A DNA stretch of 64,000 nucleotides from CADEDH01 sp965263455 (GTDB lineage Bacteria > Actinomycetota > Acidimicrobiia > Acidimicrobiales > SZUA-35). Every line of letters starts with the position of its first letter. The stretch's first letter is position 1. The DNA lies in contig CBDHHN010000004.1 in the NCBI GenBank assembly GCA_965263455.1, positions 2,294,001 through 2,358,000 on the forward strand, read 5' to 3'. Under the pieces are notes generated by a model. It was not told the origin of the DNA and searched no databases. It saw only the letters and a program-made list of their open reading frames with translations. A program made the translations under genes and the position numbers. Shown here piece after piece: positions 43,828-52,888 of the stretch.

Positions 43828-43843
43828 GTGTCAAGTCTGACAC
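43828..43843 (-). promoter_or_regulatory. Inverted repeat GTGTCA-N4-TGACAC over the thiolase promoter
   Basis: A perfect 6-bp dyad with a 4-nt spacer starts 1 nt before the thiolase ATG and covers the CAGACT box (43834-43839, minus strand). It is a good repressor-operator candidate; no regulator gene is adjacent. Confidence 0.5.
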
Positions 43844-43870
43844 GGGGGCCCGGGCTCGACCAAGGCCCGG

Positions 43871-44767
43871 TCAGGGCCGGGACCGCCCGGGGTCGGTGGC
43901 CTTGATCCAGCGGAGGGCGGCCCGAAGCTCGACCTGCTGGCCCTGATGGAAGAACGTGGCCAGGCCTTCGGTCACCAGCCGGAGGCGCCGGGACCGGCTG
44001 TACGAGCGCCACCGGTCGACCGAGACCACGTTGTAGCCACCCAGCTTGCGGATGGCGACCTGGTCGACCGGCTTGGCCGGGGCCGGGGCCGGTACCCGCT
44101 CGACGGCACCGTTGGTCGCCGGGACCGGAACCGCGTCCCGACCGGTTGCGGTTCGGGAGGCGATGGGGTCGACGGTGTGGGTCGTCTCGACCGACGGGGC
44201 CGGGCGGGAGGCCGGAGCAGGAAGGGCGGCCGGAGCAGGAAGGGCGGCCGGGGCCGGGAAGGGCGTCGGGGTCGGGAGCGCCGCCGGGGCCGGGCGCCTC
44301 GCCGGGCTGTCGACGGACGCGGTCGGCGCCCCGGGCTCGGTCTGCGACAAGGACTCGGCGGGGGCCGGGGAGCCGTCGGCGGCGGGTTGGACGGCGGGGC
44401 CCGCCGGGCCCGCCGGGAGGGTCGGGTTGTGCATGGGGGCCGAGGGAGGGGGATGAGGGGTCGGTATCGAGGCGGCGACGGGGACCACCTGGCCGGTCGG
44501 AGCGGGCTCGACCGAGGGGGCGGGAGGCACGTCCGGGGGCGGCAGGCTGGCGGGTGCCACGAGACCGCTCGGAGGCGGGAGGCCATCGGGTCCGGCGTCG
44601 AGAGTGGCGCCGGGAATCACGCCGGGGGTGACGTCGACGTCGACCCCGGTATCGCCCTCGACCGCCGGCACGGGATCGGCCGACTCCGCCGCCCGCGAGG
44701 TGGGGGGCAACAGCTCGTCGAGCCCGGGGCGCCGGGGCGGTTCAGTCGAGGAGTTCGGCGAGTTCAC
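43871..44767 (-). CDS. Pro/Ala-rich protein with conserved C-terminal segment
   Basis: A 298-residue protein. Residues 1 to about 235 are low-complexity Pro/Ala/Thr with PAPAALPAP repeats; the last 60 are ordered and basic (KLGGYNVVSVDRWRSYSRSRR, then ATFFHQGQQVELRAALRWIKA). No family is recognised. GTG 44767 overlaps the Amt gene by 26 bp, so translation may be coupled, and a link to Amt function is possible but unproven. Confidence 0.6.
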   Translation of the reverse strand: MNSPNSSTEPPRRPGLDELLPPTSRAAESADPVPAVEGDTGVDVDVTPGVIPGATLDAGPDGLPPPSGLVAPASLPPPDVPPAPSVEPAPTGQVVPVAASIPTPHPPPSAPMHNPTLPAGPAGPAVQPAADGSPAPAESLSQTEPGAPTASVDSPARRPAPAALPTPTPFPAPAALPAPAALPAPASRPAPSVETTHTVDPIASRTATGRDAVPVPATNGAVERVPAPAPAKPVDQVAIRKLGGYNVVSVDRWRSYSRSRRLRLVTEGLATFFHQGQQVELRAALRWIKATDPGRSRP

Positions 44768-46124
44768 GGTCGCTCACGATGGGCTGCGGATTGGATGGGG
44801 GGACGGCGTCGCGGTCGAGGCCGACGCCGGTCTGCTCACGCTCGGGGGCGATCCGGAGGCCGACGGTCAGGCGCAGGAGCCAGAAGACGACGAGCGAGGC
44901 CCCGGCGGCCCAGGCCAGGTTGACGATGACGCCGAGGGCCTGGATGGTGAGCTGCTCGAAGTTGCCCCGACCCAGGGCCTCGGCCGGGGCGAACACGGCC
45001 AGCGCCAGTGCTCCCCAGCTACCGGCCAGGCCGTGGGCCGGGATCACACCGAGCGCGTCGTCGATCCCGAGGCGGAGGAGGGCTTCGTGGCCGATGTCGT
45101 ACAGGACTCCGGCCACGAAGCCGATGGCCAGAGCGCCCAGAGGACCGATCACGTCGGCGCCGGCCGTGATGGCCACGAGCCCGGCGATGGCACCCCCGAG
45201 GGTCTTGGCCACCAGATCGACCCGGGCCTCGACCAGGTAGGCGTAGGACCCGGCGCCCAGCAGCCCCCCGAAGCCCGAGATGAGGGTGACGAGCAGGATC
45301 CGGGGCACCTCGGCGGTGAAGGCCAGGGTCGCTCCGCCGGTGAGGCCGAGCCAGCCGAACCACAGGATCAGGGTGCCCAGGGCGGTGAGCGGGACGAGGC
45401 CCGGCTCGAAGGGTCGGACCGTTCCGTCGGCCCCGAACCGGCCCATCCGGGGCCCGACCATGAGCACGCCGACCAGCGTGGCCCAGGCCGCGGTGCCGTG
45501 GACCACGGTGCCCCCGGCGAAGTCCCGGAATCCCTGGGCCGCCAGCCAGCCGTCGGCCCCGCCGAGGGAACCGGCCCAGGCCCAGTGGGCGTAGACCGGG
45601 TACAGGATCAGGCCGACGAAGGCGGAGAACAGCACGTAGGTCGCGAAGCTGGCCCGCTCGACCAGACCGACCGAGATGAGGGTCACCGCCATCCCGGCCA
45701 CGGCCAGATGGAACAGCAGGAAGGTCGGCCCCGAAACCGGGGCCGACAGTTCGATCACGCCGTCGAGGGCCCAGTACCCGCGGCCGACCACGCCGCCCGC
45801 CCCGAACAGCAGACCGAAGCCGGCCAGGCAGAAGGCCAACGACCCCACGGCCCAGTCGACCAGGTTCTTGACCGCGGCGCTGGTGGCGTGGACCGGGCGG
45901 GTCAGTCCGATCCCGTAGGCCAGGAGCCCGGCCTGCGACAACAGGACGAGCGCCGCCGCCAGAACTATCCACAGCTCATCCACAGGGTCGCCGAACTGGG
46001 GGGTGGCCGGTCCGCCGCCTGCGCCGGCCAGGGCCGGAACGATGATCACGACCAGGATCGCAAGTAGTCCGAGCAGACCACCCTGCCGGTACCGACGTGA
46101 ACCCGGCCGTAGGTCCACTGCCAT
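44742..46124 (-). CDS. amt: Ammonium transporter (Amt family)
   Basis: A 460-residue, about 12-helix channel. Twin pore His are visible in DFAGGTVVHGTAAW and DALGVIPAHGLAGSWG. It conducts ammonium. The C-terminal tail lacks the usual GLDxxxHGExAY signature: only GVGLD remains and a different sequence ends SDRELAELLD. That tail normally couples subunits and contacts PII proteins, so regulation may differ. ATG 46124 has GGAGG 9 nt upstream. No glnK/PII gene is next to it. Confidence 0.93.
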   Translation of the reverse strand: MAVDLRPGSRRYRQGGLLGLLAILVVIIVPALAGAGGGPATPQFGDPVDELWIVLAAALVLLSQAGLLAYGIGLTRPVHATSAAVKNLVDWAVGSLAFCLAGFGLLFGAGGVVGRGYWALDGVIELSAPVSGPTFLLFHLAVAGMAVTLISVGLVERASFATYVLFSAFVGLILYPVYAHWAWAGSLGGADGWLAAQGFRDFAGGTVVHGTAAWATLVGVLMVGPRMGRFGADGTVRPFEPGLVPLTALGTLILWFGWLGLTGGATLAFTAEVPRILLVTLISGFGGLLGAGSYAYLVEARVDLVAKTLGGAIAGLVAITAGADVIGPLGALAIGFVAGVLYDIGHEALLRLGIDDALGVIPAHGLAGSWGALALAVFAPAEALGRGNFEQLTIQALGVIVNLAWAAGASLVVFWLLRLTVGLRIAPEREQTGVGLDRDAVPPSNPQPIVSDRELAELLD

Positions 46125-46182
46125 GGATGCCCGCCTCCTGCACCTGGGTGTGTGCCCACTGCCCTCTACCGCTGCAGAATTG

Positions 46183-46188
46183 TATAGT
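46183..46188 (+). promoter_or_regulatory. Strong -10 box TATAGT
   Basis: TATAGT, the most consensus-like -10 box in the window, lies 52 bp before the DivIVA-like gene start, whose mRNA has a GGGGAGG site. The -35 box is not obvious. Confidence 0.55.
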
Positions 46189-46240
46189 CGGGGTGGTCCG
46201 ACCACGAACAGTGGGCGAACACGGCGGGGAGGCACGGCGG

Positions 46241-47785
46241 ATGGCGGAGGAGAAGAGTTCGTTCGACGTCGTCCGGCGCGGCTACGACCAGGATCAGGTC
46301 GATCGCTTCGTCGTCAAGCAGGCCGAGGCCTGGCGGGGCGCGGTGGCCGAGGTCGAGGCCCGGCTGGCCGCAGCCCAGACCGAGATCGACCAGCTCCGGC
46401 CCCTGGCCGAGGAAGTCGAGCAGTCGCGTCGTCAGCAGGAGGCGCTCACCATCACGCTGGCCTCGGCTGCGCAGGCTCGCGATCAGATGCTGGCCCAGGC
46501 CGAGGAGGACTCCCGGCTCCAGCGGGAGGCGGCGACGGCCGAGGCCGAACGGCTTCGGTCCGAGGCCGAGGAGTACGCGCTCCAGATGCGGTCCGAGGCC
46601 GACGCCCACGCCGTCCAGGTCCGGTCCGAGGCCGATGCCTATGCCGTTCAGGTCCGGTCCGAGGCCGACGGTGAGGCCGAGAGCGTCCGATCGGAGGCTG
46701 CGACCGAAGCCGAACGGGTCCGGTCCGAGGCCGAGTCGGAGCTGGCCCGGGTCCGGTCCGAGGCCGAGTCGGAGGTCTCGGAGCTCCAGGAGTCGATGCG
46801 GGCCGACATCCTCGAACGGGCCCGCACCATGGAAGAGGCCCACAAGCGTCGGACGGCCGAGCTCGACGCCAACCACCAGGCGTCGACGGACGGGTACCGC
46901 CAACTGGAGGAGGCGCTCCGGGCGCGGGTCACCGACCTCCACCACCTCCGCCTGTCGCTGGTCACCGGCCTCGAAGCCATCGCCACCGGCGGTTTGGCCC
47001 GCCTCGGTGAGCTGGAGGGGCTGTTCCGTCAGGCCGGGCTGGCTCTCGATCAGGAGTCGGGGGCCGTCTCCACCCTCCCGGCCGGTTCACCACCGGCGTC
47101 GGCCGCCGCCGTCGACGCCGCCGTCGACCCCGAACTGACCACCGGGTCCCGCGACGAGTCCGATGCGGCCGCAACAGGGCCCGACCCCGACAGCGCCACG
47201 GCCCTGGGTACGGGAACGGAGGCGGACACGGCCGAGATCGATGACGAGGGCTCGGAGGCCGACGGCGACACGGACGGCGACGCCGACGGAGATACCGACG
47301 GAGATGCCGTGGCCGCAGAGCCCGGCGACGAGCGCGCCGACACCACCGACCACCACGCCCAGGACCTGCCGTCCGCCACCGACGACGGGGCGGCGGTCGA
47401 CGACGGGCCCGACGCGGGGGTCGACGGCCGTGCGGCCGACTCGACCGACCCCTCCGCTCCGGAGCCCTCCTCCGCCTCCGCTCCCGGGCCGGGCGACGGC
47501 TCGGGCGACGATGTTGACGGCGACCCGGAAGCCGACGGTCGGGTACGCGTGGGTCCGGCTGCGGCCAACGGCGCGCCTCGGTCGAGCACGGGCGCTCCGG
47601 GGCCGTTCGGCCTGGTGCTGCCCGACGACGACGGCTTCACCATCACCGGCGACACCAACGACGAGCCGACCACCGAACTGGCCGTGGTCAACGCCGGGCC
47701 GACCGGGCGCCGGGCCGCCATCACGGCCCCGACCCCCGTCGTGACCGTGGACCGGCCCGAGACCGAGACCCCGACCGCCGACTGA
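46241..47785 (+). CDS. DivIVA-like coiled-coil protein with acidic tail
   Basis: A 514-residue protein. The N-terminus SSFDVVRRGYDQDQVDRFV (about 6-24) resembles the DivIVA/Wag31 membrane-targeting start. A long coiled coil follows (about 25-260), with many RSEA-type units (VRSEADAYAVQ and kin). The rest (about 290-514) is very acidic and low-complexity with SEADGDTDGDADGDTDGD. Such proteins scaffold poles, septa or envelope growth. ATG 46241 follows GGGGAGG. DNA in 46550-46780 is repetitive accordingly. Confidence 0.75.
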   Translation: MAEEKSSFDVVRRGYDQDQVDRFVVKQAEAWRGAVAEVEARLAAAQTEIDQLRPLAEEVEQSRRQQEALTITLASAAQARDQMLAQAEEDSRLQREAATAEAERLRSEAEEYALQMRSEADAHAVQVRSEADAYAVQVRSEADGEAESVRSEAATEAERVRSEAESELARVRSEAESEVSELQESMRADILERARTMEEAHKRRTAELDANHQASTDGYRQLEEALRARVTDLHHLRLSLVTGLEAIATGGLARLGELEGLFRQAGLALDQESGAVSTLPAGSPPASAAAVDAAVDPELTTGSRDESDAAATGPDPDSATALGTGTEADTAEIDDEGSEADGDTDGDADGDTDGDAVAAEPGDERADTTDHHAQDLPSATDDGAAVDDGPDAGVDGRAADSTDPSAPEPSSASAPGPGDGSGDDVDGDPEADGRVRVGPAAANGAPRSSTGAPGPFGLVLPDDDGFTITGDTNDEPTTELAVVNAGPTGRRAAITAPTPVVTVDRPETETPTAD

Positions 47786-47803
47786 GAGCGGCCGACGCTT
47801 TGC

Positions 47804-48844
47804 TCAGGCCAGCAGCTGAGCCAGAAGATCGGTGCTGGCCCGGGTGGGCGGCGTCCGCCCGGCCTCGGCCTCGGCGATGACCTGCCGGCCGGCCTCCGAG
47901 CCCAGCAGCACATCGATCCGCTGACCGATGCGCTGCTCGAGCCGGGCCCGGATCTCGGTGGCGATCCGCTGACGGCGTCGGGCCGTGCGTTGCTCGGTCC
48001 GCTCCAGGTGCTCCAGGTGGGCCACGGTGGCGTCGATCACGTCATCGGCCCCGGTCCCGTCGATGGCGGCGGCCATGACGATCGGGGGCCGGTAGCCGTC
48101 GTCGGCCTCCTGGCCGGTCATGTGCGACAGGTCGAGCATCAGATCCAGGTCGCGACGGACGTCGGTGGCGCCCGGCCGGTCGGCCTTGTTGACCACGAAC
48201 ACGTCGGCCACCTCGAGCAGACCGGCCTTGTTGGCCTGGACGGCGTCACCCATACCCGGGGTCATCACCACCAGGGCGGTGTCGGCGGCGCCGACCACGT
48301 CGACCTCGACCTGGCCCACCCCGACCGTCTCGATGATCACCGGGTCGTAGCCGACGGCGTCGAAGAGCCGGACCGCCAGGGGGACGGCCAGGGCCAACCC
48401 GCCCGAGTGGCCCCTGGTGGCCATGGACCGGATGAACGCCCCCTCGGTCGATGGGGGCGGACCGGTGGGGGAGGACGTCGGCGTCGAGGTCGGTGTCGGT
48501 GTCGGCAACACATCCATGCGGATGCGGTCGCCCAGGATGGCGCCGCCGGTCAGGGGCGAGGACGGGTCGACGGCCAGCACGGCCGGCCGACGGCCTCGAT
48601 CGAGCCAGTTGGCCACCAGCTGACCGACCAGGGTCGACTTGCCCGCCCCGGGCGGCCCCGTGATGCCCACGACGTGGGCCCGACCCGAATCGGGATGGGC
48701 CAGTTCACTGATCTGCTCGGCGTGGTCGCCGCCCCGCTCGACGTGGGTCAGCAGTCGCCCCAGCGATCGTCGATGCCCGCCTCGGGCGGCGGTGTAGAGC
48801 TCCTCGATCGACGCCCCCCGGCCCGGGCTGAGGGCCGGGCTCAA
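47804..48844 (-). CDS. meaB: Methylmalonyl-CoA mutase-associated GTPase MeaB
   Basis: A 346-residue G3E-type GTPase that loads and protects B12-dependent mutases: P-loop GPPGAGKST (63-71), AVDPSSPLTGGAILGDRIRM, FIRSMATRGHSGGL, ETVGVGQ and the base-specificity motif NKAD. About 22 residues of Thr/Pro/Ser (113-134) replace the short loop usually joining DRIRM to FIRS, in a switch region; the DNA there is a GTCGGN repeat. Its start overlaps the B12 subunit stop. Confidence 0.95.
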   Translation of the reverse strand: MSPALSPGRGASIEELYTAARGGHRRSLGRLLTHVERGGDHAEQISELAHPDSGRAHVVGITGPPGAGKSTLVGQLVANWLDRGRRPAVLAVDPSSPLTGGAILGDRIRMDVLPTPTPTSTPTSSPTGPPPSTEGAFIRSMATRGHSGGLALAVPLAVRLFDAVGYDPVIIETVGVGQVEVDVVGAADTALVVMTPGMGDAVQANKAGLLEVADVFVVNKADRPGATDVRRDLDLMLDLSHMTGQEADDGYRPPIVMAAAIDGTGADDVIDATVAHLEHLERTEQRTARRRQRIATEIRARLEQRIGQRIDVLLGSEAGRQVIAEAEAGRTPPTRASTDLLAQLLA

Positions 48845-49257
48845 CGGTTCGATCCGGAACCGGCCGCCACCGCGTCCCGCACCGACTGGGCCACCTCCTC
48901 GGCCGACGCCCCCGGTCCGAGGACCGAGGCGACCCCGTTCTCGTACAGGGTGTCGACGTCCTGGTCGGGGATGATGCCGCCGATGACGACCGGGATGTCG
49001 AGCTCCGCCTCCCGGAGGGCCTTGACCATGTTGGCGCTGAGCGTCAGGTGCCCGGCGTTGTGCATCGACAGGCCGATGGCGTCGGCGTCCTCCTGCTCGG
49101 CCGCCGACACGATCGAGTCGGTCGTCTGGCGAAGCCCGAGGTAGATGACCTCCATCCCGGCGTCGCGCAGGATACGGGCCACCACCTTCAGGCCGCGATC
49201 GTGGCCGTCGAGTCCGAGCTTGGCCAACACGACCCGCAGTTGAGCTTGCTCCGCCAT
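48841..49257 (-). CDS. Acyl-CoA mutase B12-binding subunit
   Basis: A 138-residue cobalamin-binding domain with DGHDRG (Asp17, His19, Gly22; the DxHxxG cobalt-ligating motif) plus SMHNAGHL and GGIIPDQD. It joins the large subunit made by the preceding gene to form a two-subunit mutase. Overlaps of 1 and 4 nt with its neighbours show a tight operon. Confidence 0.96.
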   Translation of the reverse strand: MAEQAQLRVVLAKLGLDGHDRGLKVVARILRDAGMEVIYLGLRQTTDSIVSAAEQEDADAIGLSMHNAGHLTLSANMVKALREAELDIPVVIGGIIPDQDVDTLYENGVASVLGPGASAEEVAQSVRDAVAAGSGSNR

Positions 49258-50921
49258 CAGATGATGGCCTTCTCGACGTAGGTGCCGAACTCGGCCTCCA
49301 TGGCCATCACGATCTCCTCCAGGGTGGCGTAGGCGTTGACGGCGTCGATGATGGGCGGCATCAGGTTGCGAGTCGAATCGGCGGCCGTGGCCCGAACCTC
49401 GTCCAGGGTCCGGCGGACCTCGTCGTCGTTGCGGTCCTGCTTGACCGAGGTCAGCCGCTTGAGCTGGTACTCCTCGGTCTGGGCGTCGATGCGGAGAAGC
49501 TGGTTGTCGCTGTCGTCGCCATCGGTGAAGGCGTTGACCCCGACGATGATCCGGTCGCCGGCGTTGACCTCCCGCTCGAAGCGGTAGGCGGCTTCGGCGA
49601 TCTCACCCACGAAGTACCCGTTCTCGATCCCGGCGTAGACGCCCTCCAGGATCGAACCGTTCCCCAGGTCGTCGAGGTGGGCGAAGATGGCCTCGGCCTG
49701 GCGCTCCATCTCGTCGGTCATCCACTCGACGTAGGGGGCACCGCCGAGGGGGTCGGCCACCAGGGCGGCCCCGGTCTCGTGGGCCACGATCTGCTGGGTC
49801 CGCAGGGCGATGCGGGCCGCCTTCTCGGTCGGGAGGGCAAGGGCCTCGTCGAAGGAGTCGGTGTGGAGGCTCTGGGTGCCGCCCAGGGCCCCGGCCAGGG
49901 CCTGGATGGCGACCCGGGCGATGTTGATCTCGGGCTGCTGGGCCGTGAGTGACACCCCGGCGGTCTGGGTGTGGAACCGACACAGCAGCGACCGCTCCTG
50001 GGTCGCCCCGTAGCGTTCCTTCATCCACCGGGCCCAGATCCGTCGGGCGGCCCGGAACTTGCCGATCTCCTCGAAGAAGTCGGAGTGGGAGTTGAAGAAG
50101 AAGCTGAGGCGCCCGGCGAAGGTGTCGACGTCGACCCCGGCCGCCACCGCCGCCTCGACGTAGGCGAACCCGTTGGCCAGGGTGAAGGCCAGCTCCTGGG
50201 CCGCCGTCGAACCGGCCTCGCGGATGTGGTATCCGGAGATCGACACCGGATGCCATCTGGGCATCTCGGCTGCGGTGAAGTGGATCATGTCGGTCACGAT
50301 CCGGACCGACGGCCGGGGCGGATAGATGTACTCCTTCTGGGCCTGGTACTCCTTGAAGATGTCGTTCTGGATGGTCCCGGCCAACTGAGCGCGGGCCACG
50401 CCCTGCTTCTCGGCGTTGGCCACGTACATGGCCAGGGCGATGGCGGCCGGACCGTTGATCGTCATCGACGTCGACACCTGGCTCAGGTCGATGTCGGCGA
50501 ACAGGTCCTCCATGTCGGCCAGGGTGTCGACGGCGACCCCGGCCCGGCCCACCTCACCGGCGGCCCAGTGGGAGTCGGAGTCGCGGCCCATCAGGGTGGG
50601 CATGTCGAAGGCGGTCGACAGCCCCATCACGCCGTTGGCCAGCAGTTCCTTGAACCGGCCGTTGGTGTCCTCGGCCGTGCCGAACCCGGCGAACATACGC
50701 ATGGTCCACAGCCGCGACCGGTACATCGAGGGATAGACCCCTCGGGTGTAGGGGTACTGGCCGGGGTAGGGGGCGTCGCCGTACACCGGCTCCACCGGAA
50801 CCCCCGACATGGTCTCGAAGGGCACCTCGCGCAGACGGGATGCCTCGTAGGCCTCCCGCCAGGCGTCGTATTCGGGTGTCGACGGGGGTCGACCGCTGTC
50901 GCTCTCGCTCATTGCGCTCAT
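49257..50921 (-). CDS. Methylmalonyl-CoA mutase-type large subunit
   Basis: A 554-residue catalytic subunit without a B12 domain, like archaeal-type split mutases. Clear segments are YRSRLWTMRMFAGFGTAEDTN, AFDMPTLMGRDSD, NDIFKEYQAQKEYIYPPRPS and SISGYHIREAGSTAAQELAF. It would rearrange methylmalonyl-CoA and succinyl-CoA, for propionate and branched-chain acid use. Phe77 stands where, in my recollection, methylmalonyl-CoA mutases have a Tyr in the pocket, so a related acyl-CoA is possible. ATG 50921 or 50912. Confidence 0.93.
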   Translation of the reverse strand: MSAMSESDSGRPPSTPEYDAWREAYEASRLREVPFETMSGVPVEPVYGDAPYPGQYPYTRGVYPSMYRSRLWTMRMFAGFGTAEDTNGRFKELLANGVMGLSTAFDMPTLMGRDSDSHWAAGEVGRAGVAVDTLADMEDLFADIDLSQVSTSMTINGPAAIALAMYVANAEKQGVARAQLAGTIQNDIFKEYQAQKEYIYPPRPSVRIVTDMIHFTAAEMPRWHPVSISGYHIREAGSTAAQELAFTLANGFAYVEAAVAAGVDVDTFAGRLSFFFNSHSDFFEEIGKFRAARRIWARWMKERYGATQERSLLCRFHTQTAGVSLTAQQPEINIARVAIQALAGALGGTQSLHTDSFDEALALPTEKAARIALRTQQIVAHETGAALVADPLGGAPYVEWMTDEMERQAEAIFAHLDDLGNGSILEGVYAGIENGYFVGEIAEAAYRFEREVNAGDRIIVGVNAFTDGDDSDNQLLRIDAQTEEYQLKRLTSVKQDRNDDEVRRTLDEVRATAADSTRNLMPPIIDAVNAYATLEEIVMAMEAEFGTYVEKAII

Positions 50922-51116
50922 CCTGTAGCCACTCGGTGTGCTCCGGCCCGTCGGCCGGCGCGGGCCCGGGTTCGGCCCCGGGCCCAGGGCGGAACCAGTA
51001 TCGCAGGCGCGTGGCGGAGGGGCCGAAGCGGTTGGTGGACCGCCGCGCCGCCGGGGGTCGCGGTTCTTCGCCCTCCGGGTGCAACCGTGGAGGCCACCGG
51101 CGGCGAAGGAACGTAT

Positions 51117-51581
51117 GTGAAGGACTTCAGCCTGATCTACGGGCGGTATCGGCAGCTGCCCCTCATCTTCGTCGTGGCGGTGGCCGCGGCCGCCCTGGTG
51201 TACCTCGACCGCAGCGCCAACGACGATGGAGCGGACTGCGTCGCCGGCCCTCCGGGTCTGGAGGCTGTGACGTGCGACGACCAGCCGGTCCGGGCCGTGT
51301 CGGGCGACGATCTCCCGGTTCCGCTGACCGGCGCCGGGTGCTCCCAGGGTGGCTGCCCGCCGGCGCGGATCACCGGCGGTGAACCCGGGCTCGACCCCAA
51401 TGCCGGTGTGGTGCCGACCACGGCCGACTGGTCCGGGGCCCCCGAACCCGGGGCCGTGCCCTTCATCCCGCTGGAACCGTCGCCCAACCCGATGACCCCG
51501 GCCGGCCGGGCCATGGTGGCCGAGGCCGAGGCCGAGGCCGAAACGGCCGACGCCGGTGGCGAGAGCGAGTCCGGAGGCTGA
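51117..51581 (+). CDS. Membrane-anchored extracellular small protein
   Basis: A 154-residue protein: 14 cytoplasmic residues, one helix (about 15-31) and an outer part with four Cys (two pairs, about 42 and 53, then 76 and 81) that may form disulfides, then an Ala/Glu-rich end. No family is recognised. GTG 51117 has GAAGGA 6 nt upstream; the longer open frame is antisense to the mutase gene. The remaining 50922-51116 shows nothing else. Confidence 0.65.
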   Translation: MKDFSLIYGRYRQLPLIFVVAVAAAALVYLDRSANDDGADCVAGPPGLEAVTCDDQPVRAVSGDDLPVPLTGAGCSQGGCPPARITGGEPGLDPNAGVVPTTADWSGAPEPGAVPFIPLEPSPNPMTPAGRAMVAEAEAEAETADAGGESESGG

Positions 51582-51629
51582 GCGGCCGTCGCGCGGGACC
51601 GGGCGGGCCGATCGAGTCCCGTGACCGGG

Positions 51630-52631
51630 TCAGGCCAGGGCGTTGGCCACGGTGGCGATGACGGTCTCGATGCCGTCGGCGTCGACGTCGCCGTGGGTCA
51701 CCATCCGGCTGGTGGGACCGTTGACGGCGGCCAGGATGTCGTTGGCGGCCAGGGCCTTGACCACCGGTTCGGTGTCGGTGGTGAAGCGGACGAAGACCAT
51801 GTTGGTGGCCTGGCCGTCGATCTCGACACCGTCGACGGCCCCCAGTCCCTCGGCCAACCGTGCGGCGTTGGCGTGGTCGGCGGCCAGACGGTCCCGGTGA
51901 TGGCGGACGGCGTGGAGCCCCCCGGCGGCCACGATCCCGACCTGACGGAGACCGCCGCCCAGCATCTTCCGCCACCGTCGGGCCTCGGCGATGAGTTCGG
52001 TGTGGCCGACCAGGACCGATCCCACCGGCGCCCCCAACCCCTTCGAAAGGCACACCGACACCGTGTCGAAGCCGTCGGCCACCTCGGCCGGGGTGACATC
52101 GAGACCGACCGCCGCGTTCCACAGCCGGGCCCCGTCGAGGTGGAGGGCCAGGCCGTGGTGGCGGGCCAGGGCGATGGCCTGGCGGTGGTGGTCGAGGGGT
52201 AGGGCCTTGCCGTCGTGGGTGTTCTCCAACGACAGGAGCCGGACGGGGGCGAAATGGTCGTTCGGGGGCTTGATGAGCGACGCCACCTGGTCGAGGTCGA
52301 GGCAACCCTGCTCGTCGACCCGGACCGGCTGCTGCTGGACCGCGCCCAGCACCGCGGCCCCACCGGCCTCGTACACGTAGGTGTGGGCGTGGTCGCCCGA
52401 GATGACGGCATCACCCCGCCGGCAGTGGGCCAGGGTGGCGCACAGGTTGCCCTGGGTCCCCGAACTCACGAACAGTCCGGCCTCGTGGCCCAACAGCTCG
52501 GCCACCTCCTGCTCCAGCTCCTGGACGGTGGGGTCGTCGCCCCAGACGTCGTCGCCGACCTCGGCCTCGGCCATGGCCTGACGCATGGCGGCGGTGGGCT
52601 TGGTCACGGTGTCTGAGCGGAGATCGATCAC
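51630..52631 (-). CDS. ltaE: Low-specificity L-threonine aldolase
   Basis: A 333-residue fold-type I PLP enzyme that splits L-threonine to glycine and acetaldehyde. The start VIDLRSDTVTKPT, SGTQGNLCATLAH, HLDGARLWNAAV and the PLP Lys in VSVCLSKGLGAPVGS are all present. GTG 52631 gives the usual start; the longer frame adds 72 unrelated residues. A CATGAT box lies 6 nt upstream. Confidence 0.95.
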   Translation of the reverse strand: MIDLRSDTVTKPTAAMRQAMAEAEVGDDVWGDDPTVQELEQEVAELLGHEAGLFVSSGTQGNLCATLAHCRRGDAVISGDHAHTYVYEAGGAAVLGAVQQQPVRVDEQGCLDLDQVASLIKPPNDHFAPVRLLSLENTHDGKALPLDHHRQAIALARHHGLALHLDGARLWNAAVGLDVTPAEVADGFDTVSVCLSKGLGAPVGSVLVGHTELIAEARRWRKMLGGGLRQVGIVAAGGLHAVRHHRDRLAADHANAARLAEGLGAVDGVEIDGQATNMVFVRFTTDTEPVVKALAANDILAAVNGPTSRMVTHGDVDADGIETVIATVANALA

Positions 52632-52888
52632 CGGCTCATCATGCCAGCGCCGCCGTCGGCCCACGCCATCGCCGAGGGCTGTGAGGCCGCGCCGAACGGC
52701 CGCTGTCAACGGGTCGACGACCCTCCCGTGCACATCTCCCCACCGTGGCCCCGCCGGTGTGGGTAGTTCGCCGCAACGGGTTTGAAGGCCTGCGACCGGC
52801 TGGCTACAAACGGTCGTGCGGAGGAGGTGTTCCGCCGACACCGACACCGCACCGCAGCAGTCACCTAAGGGTGGCTGTCGCCGCCGCC

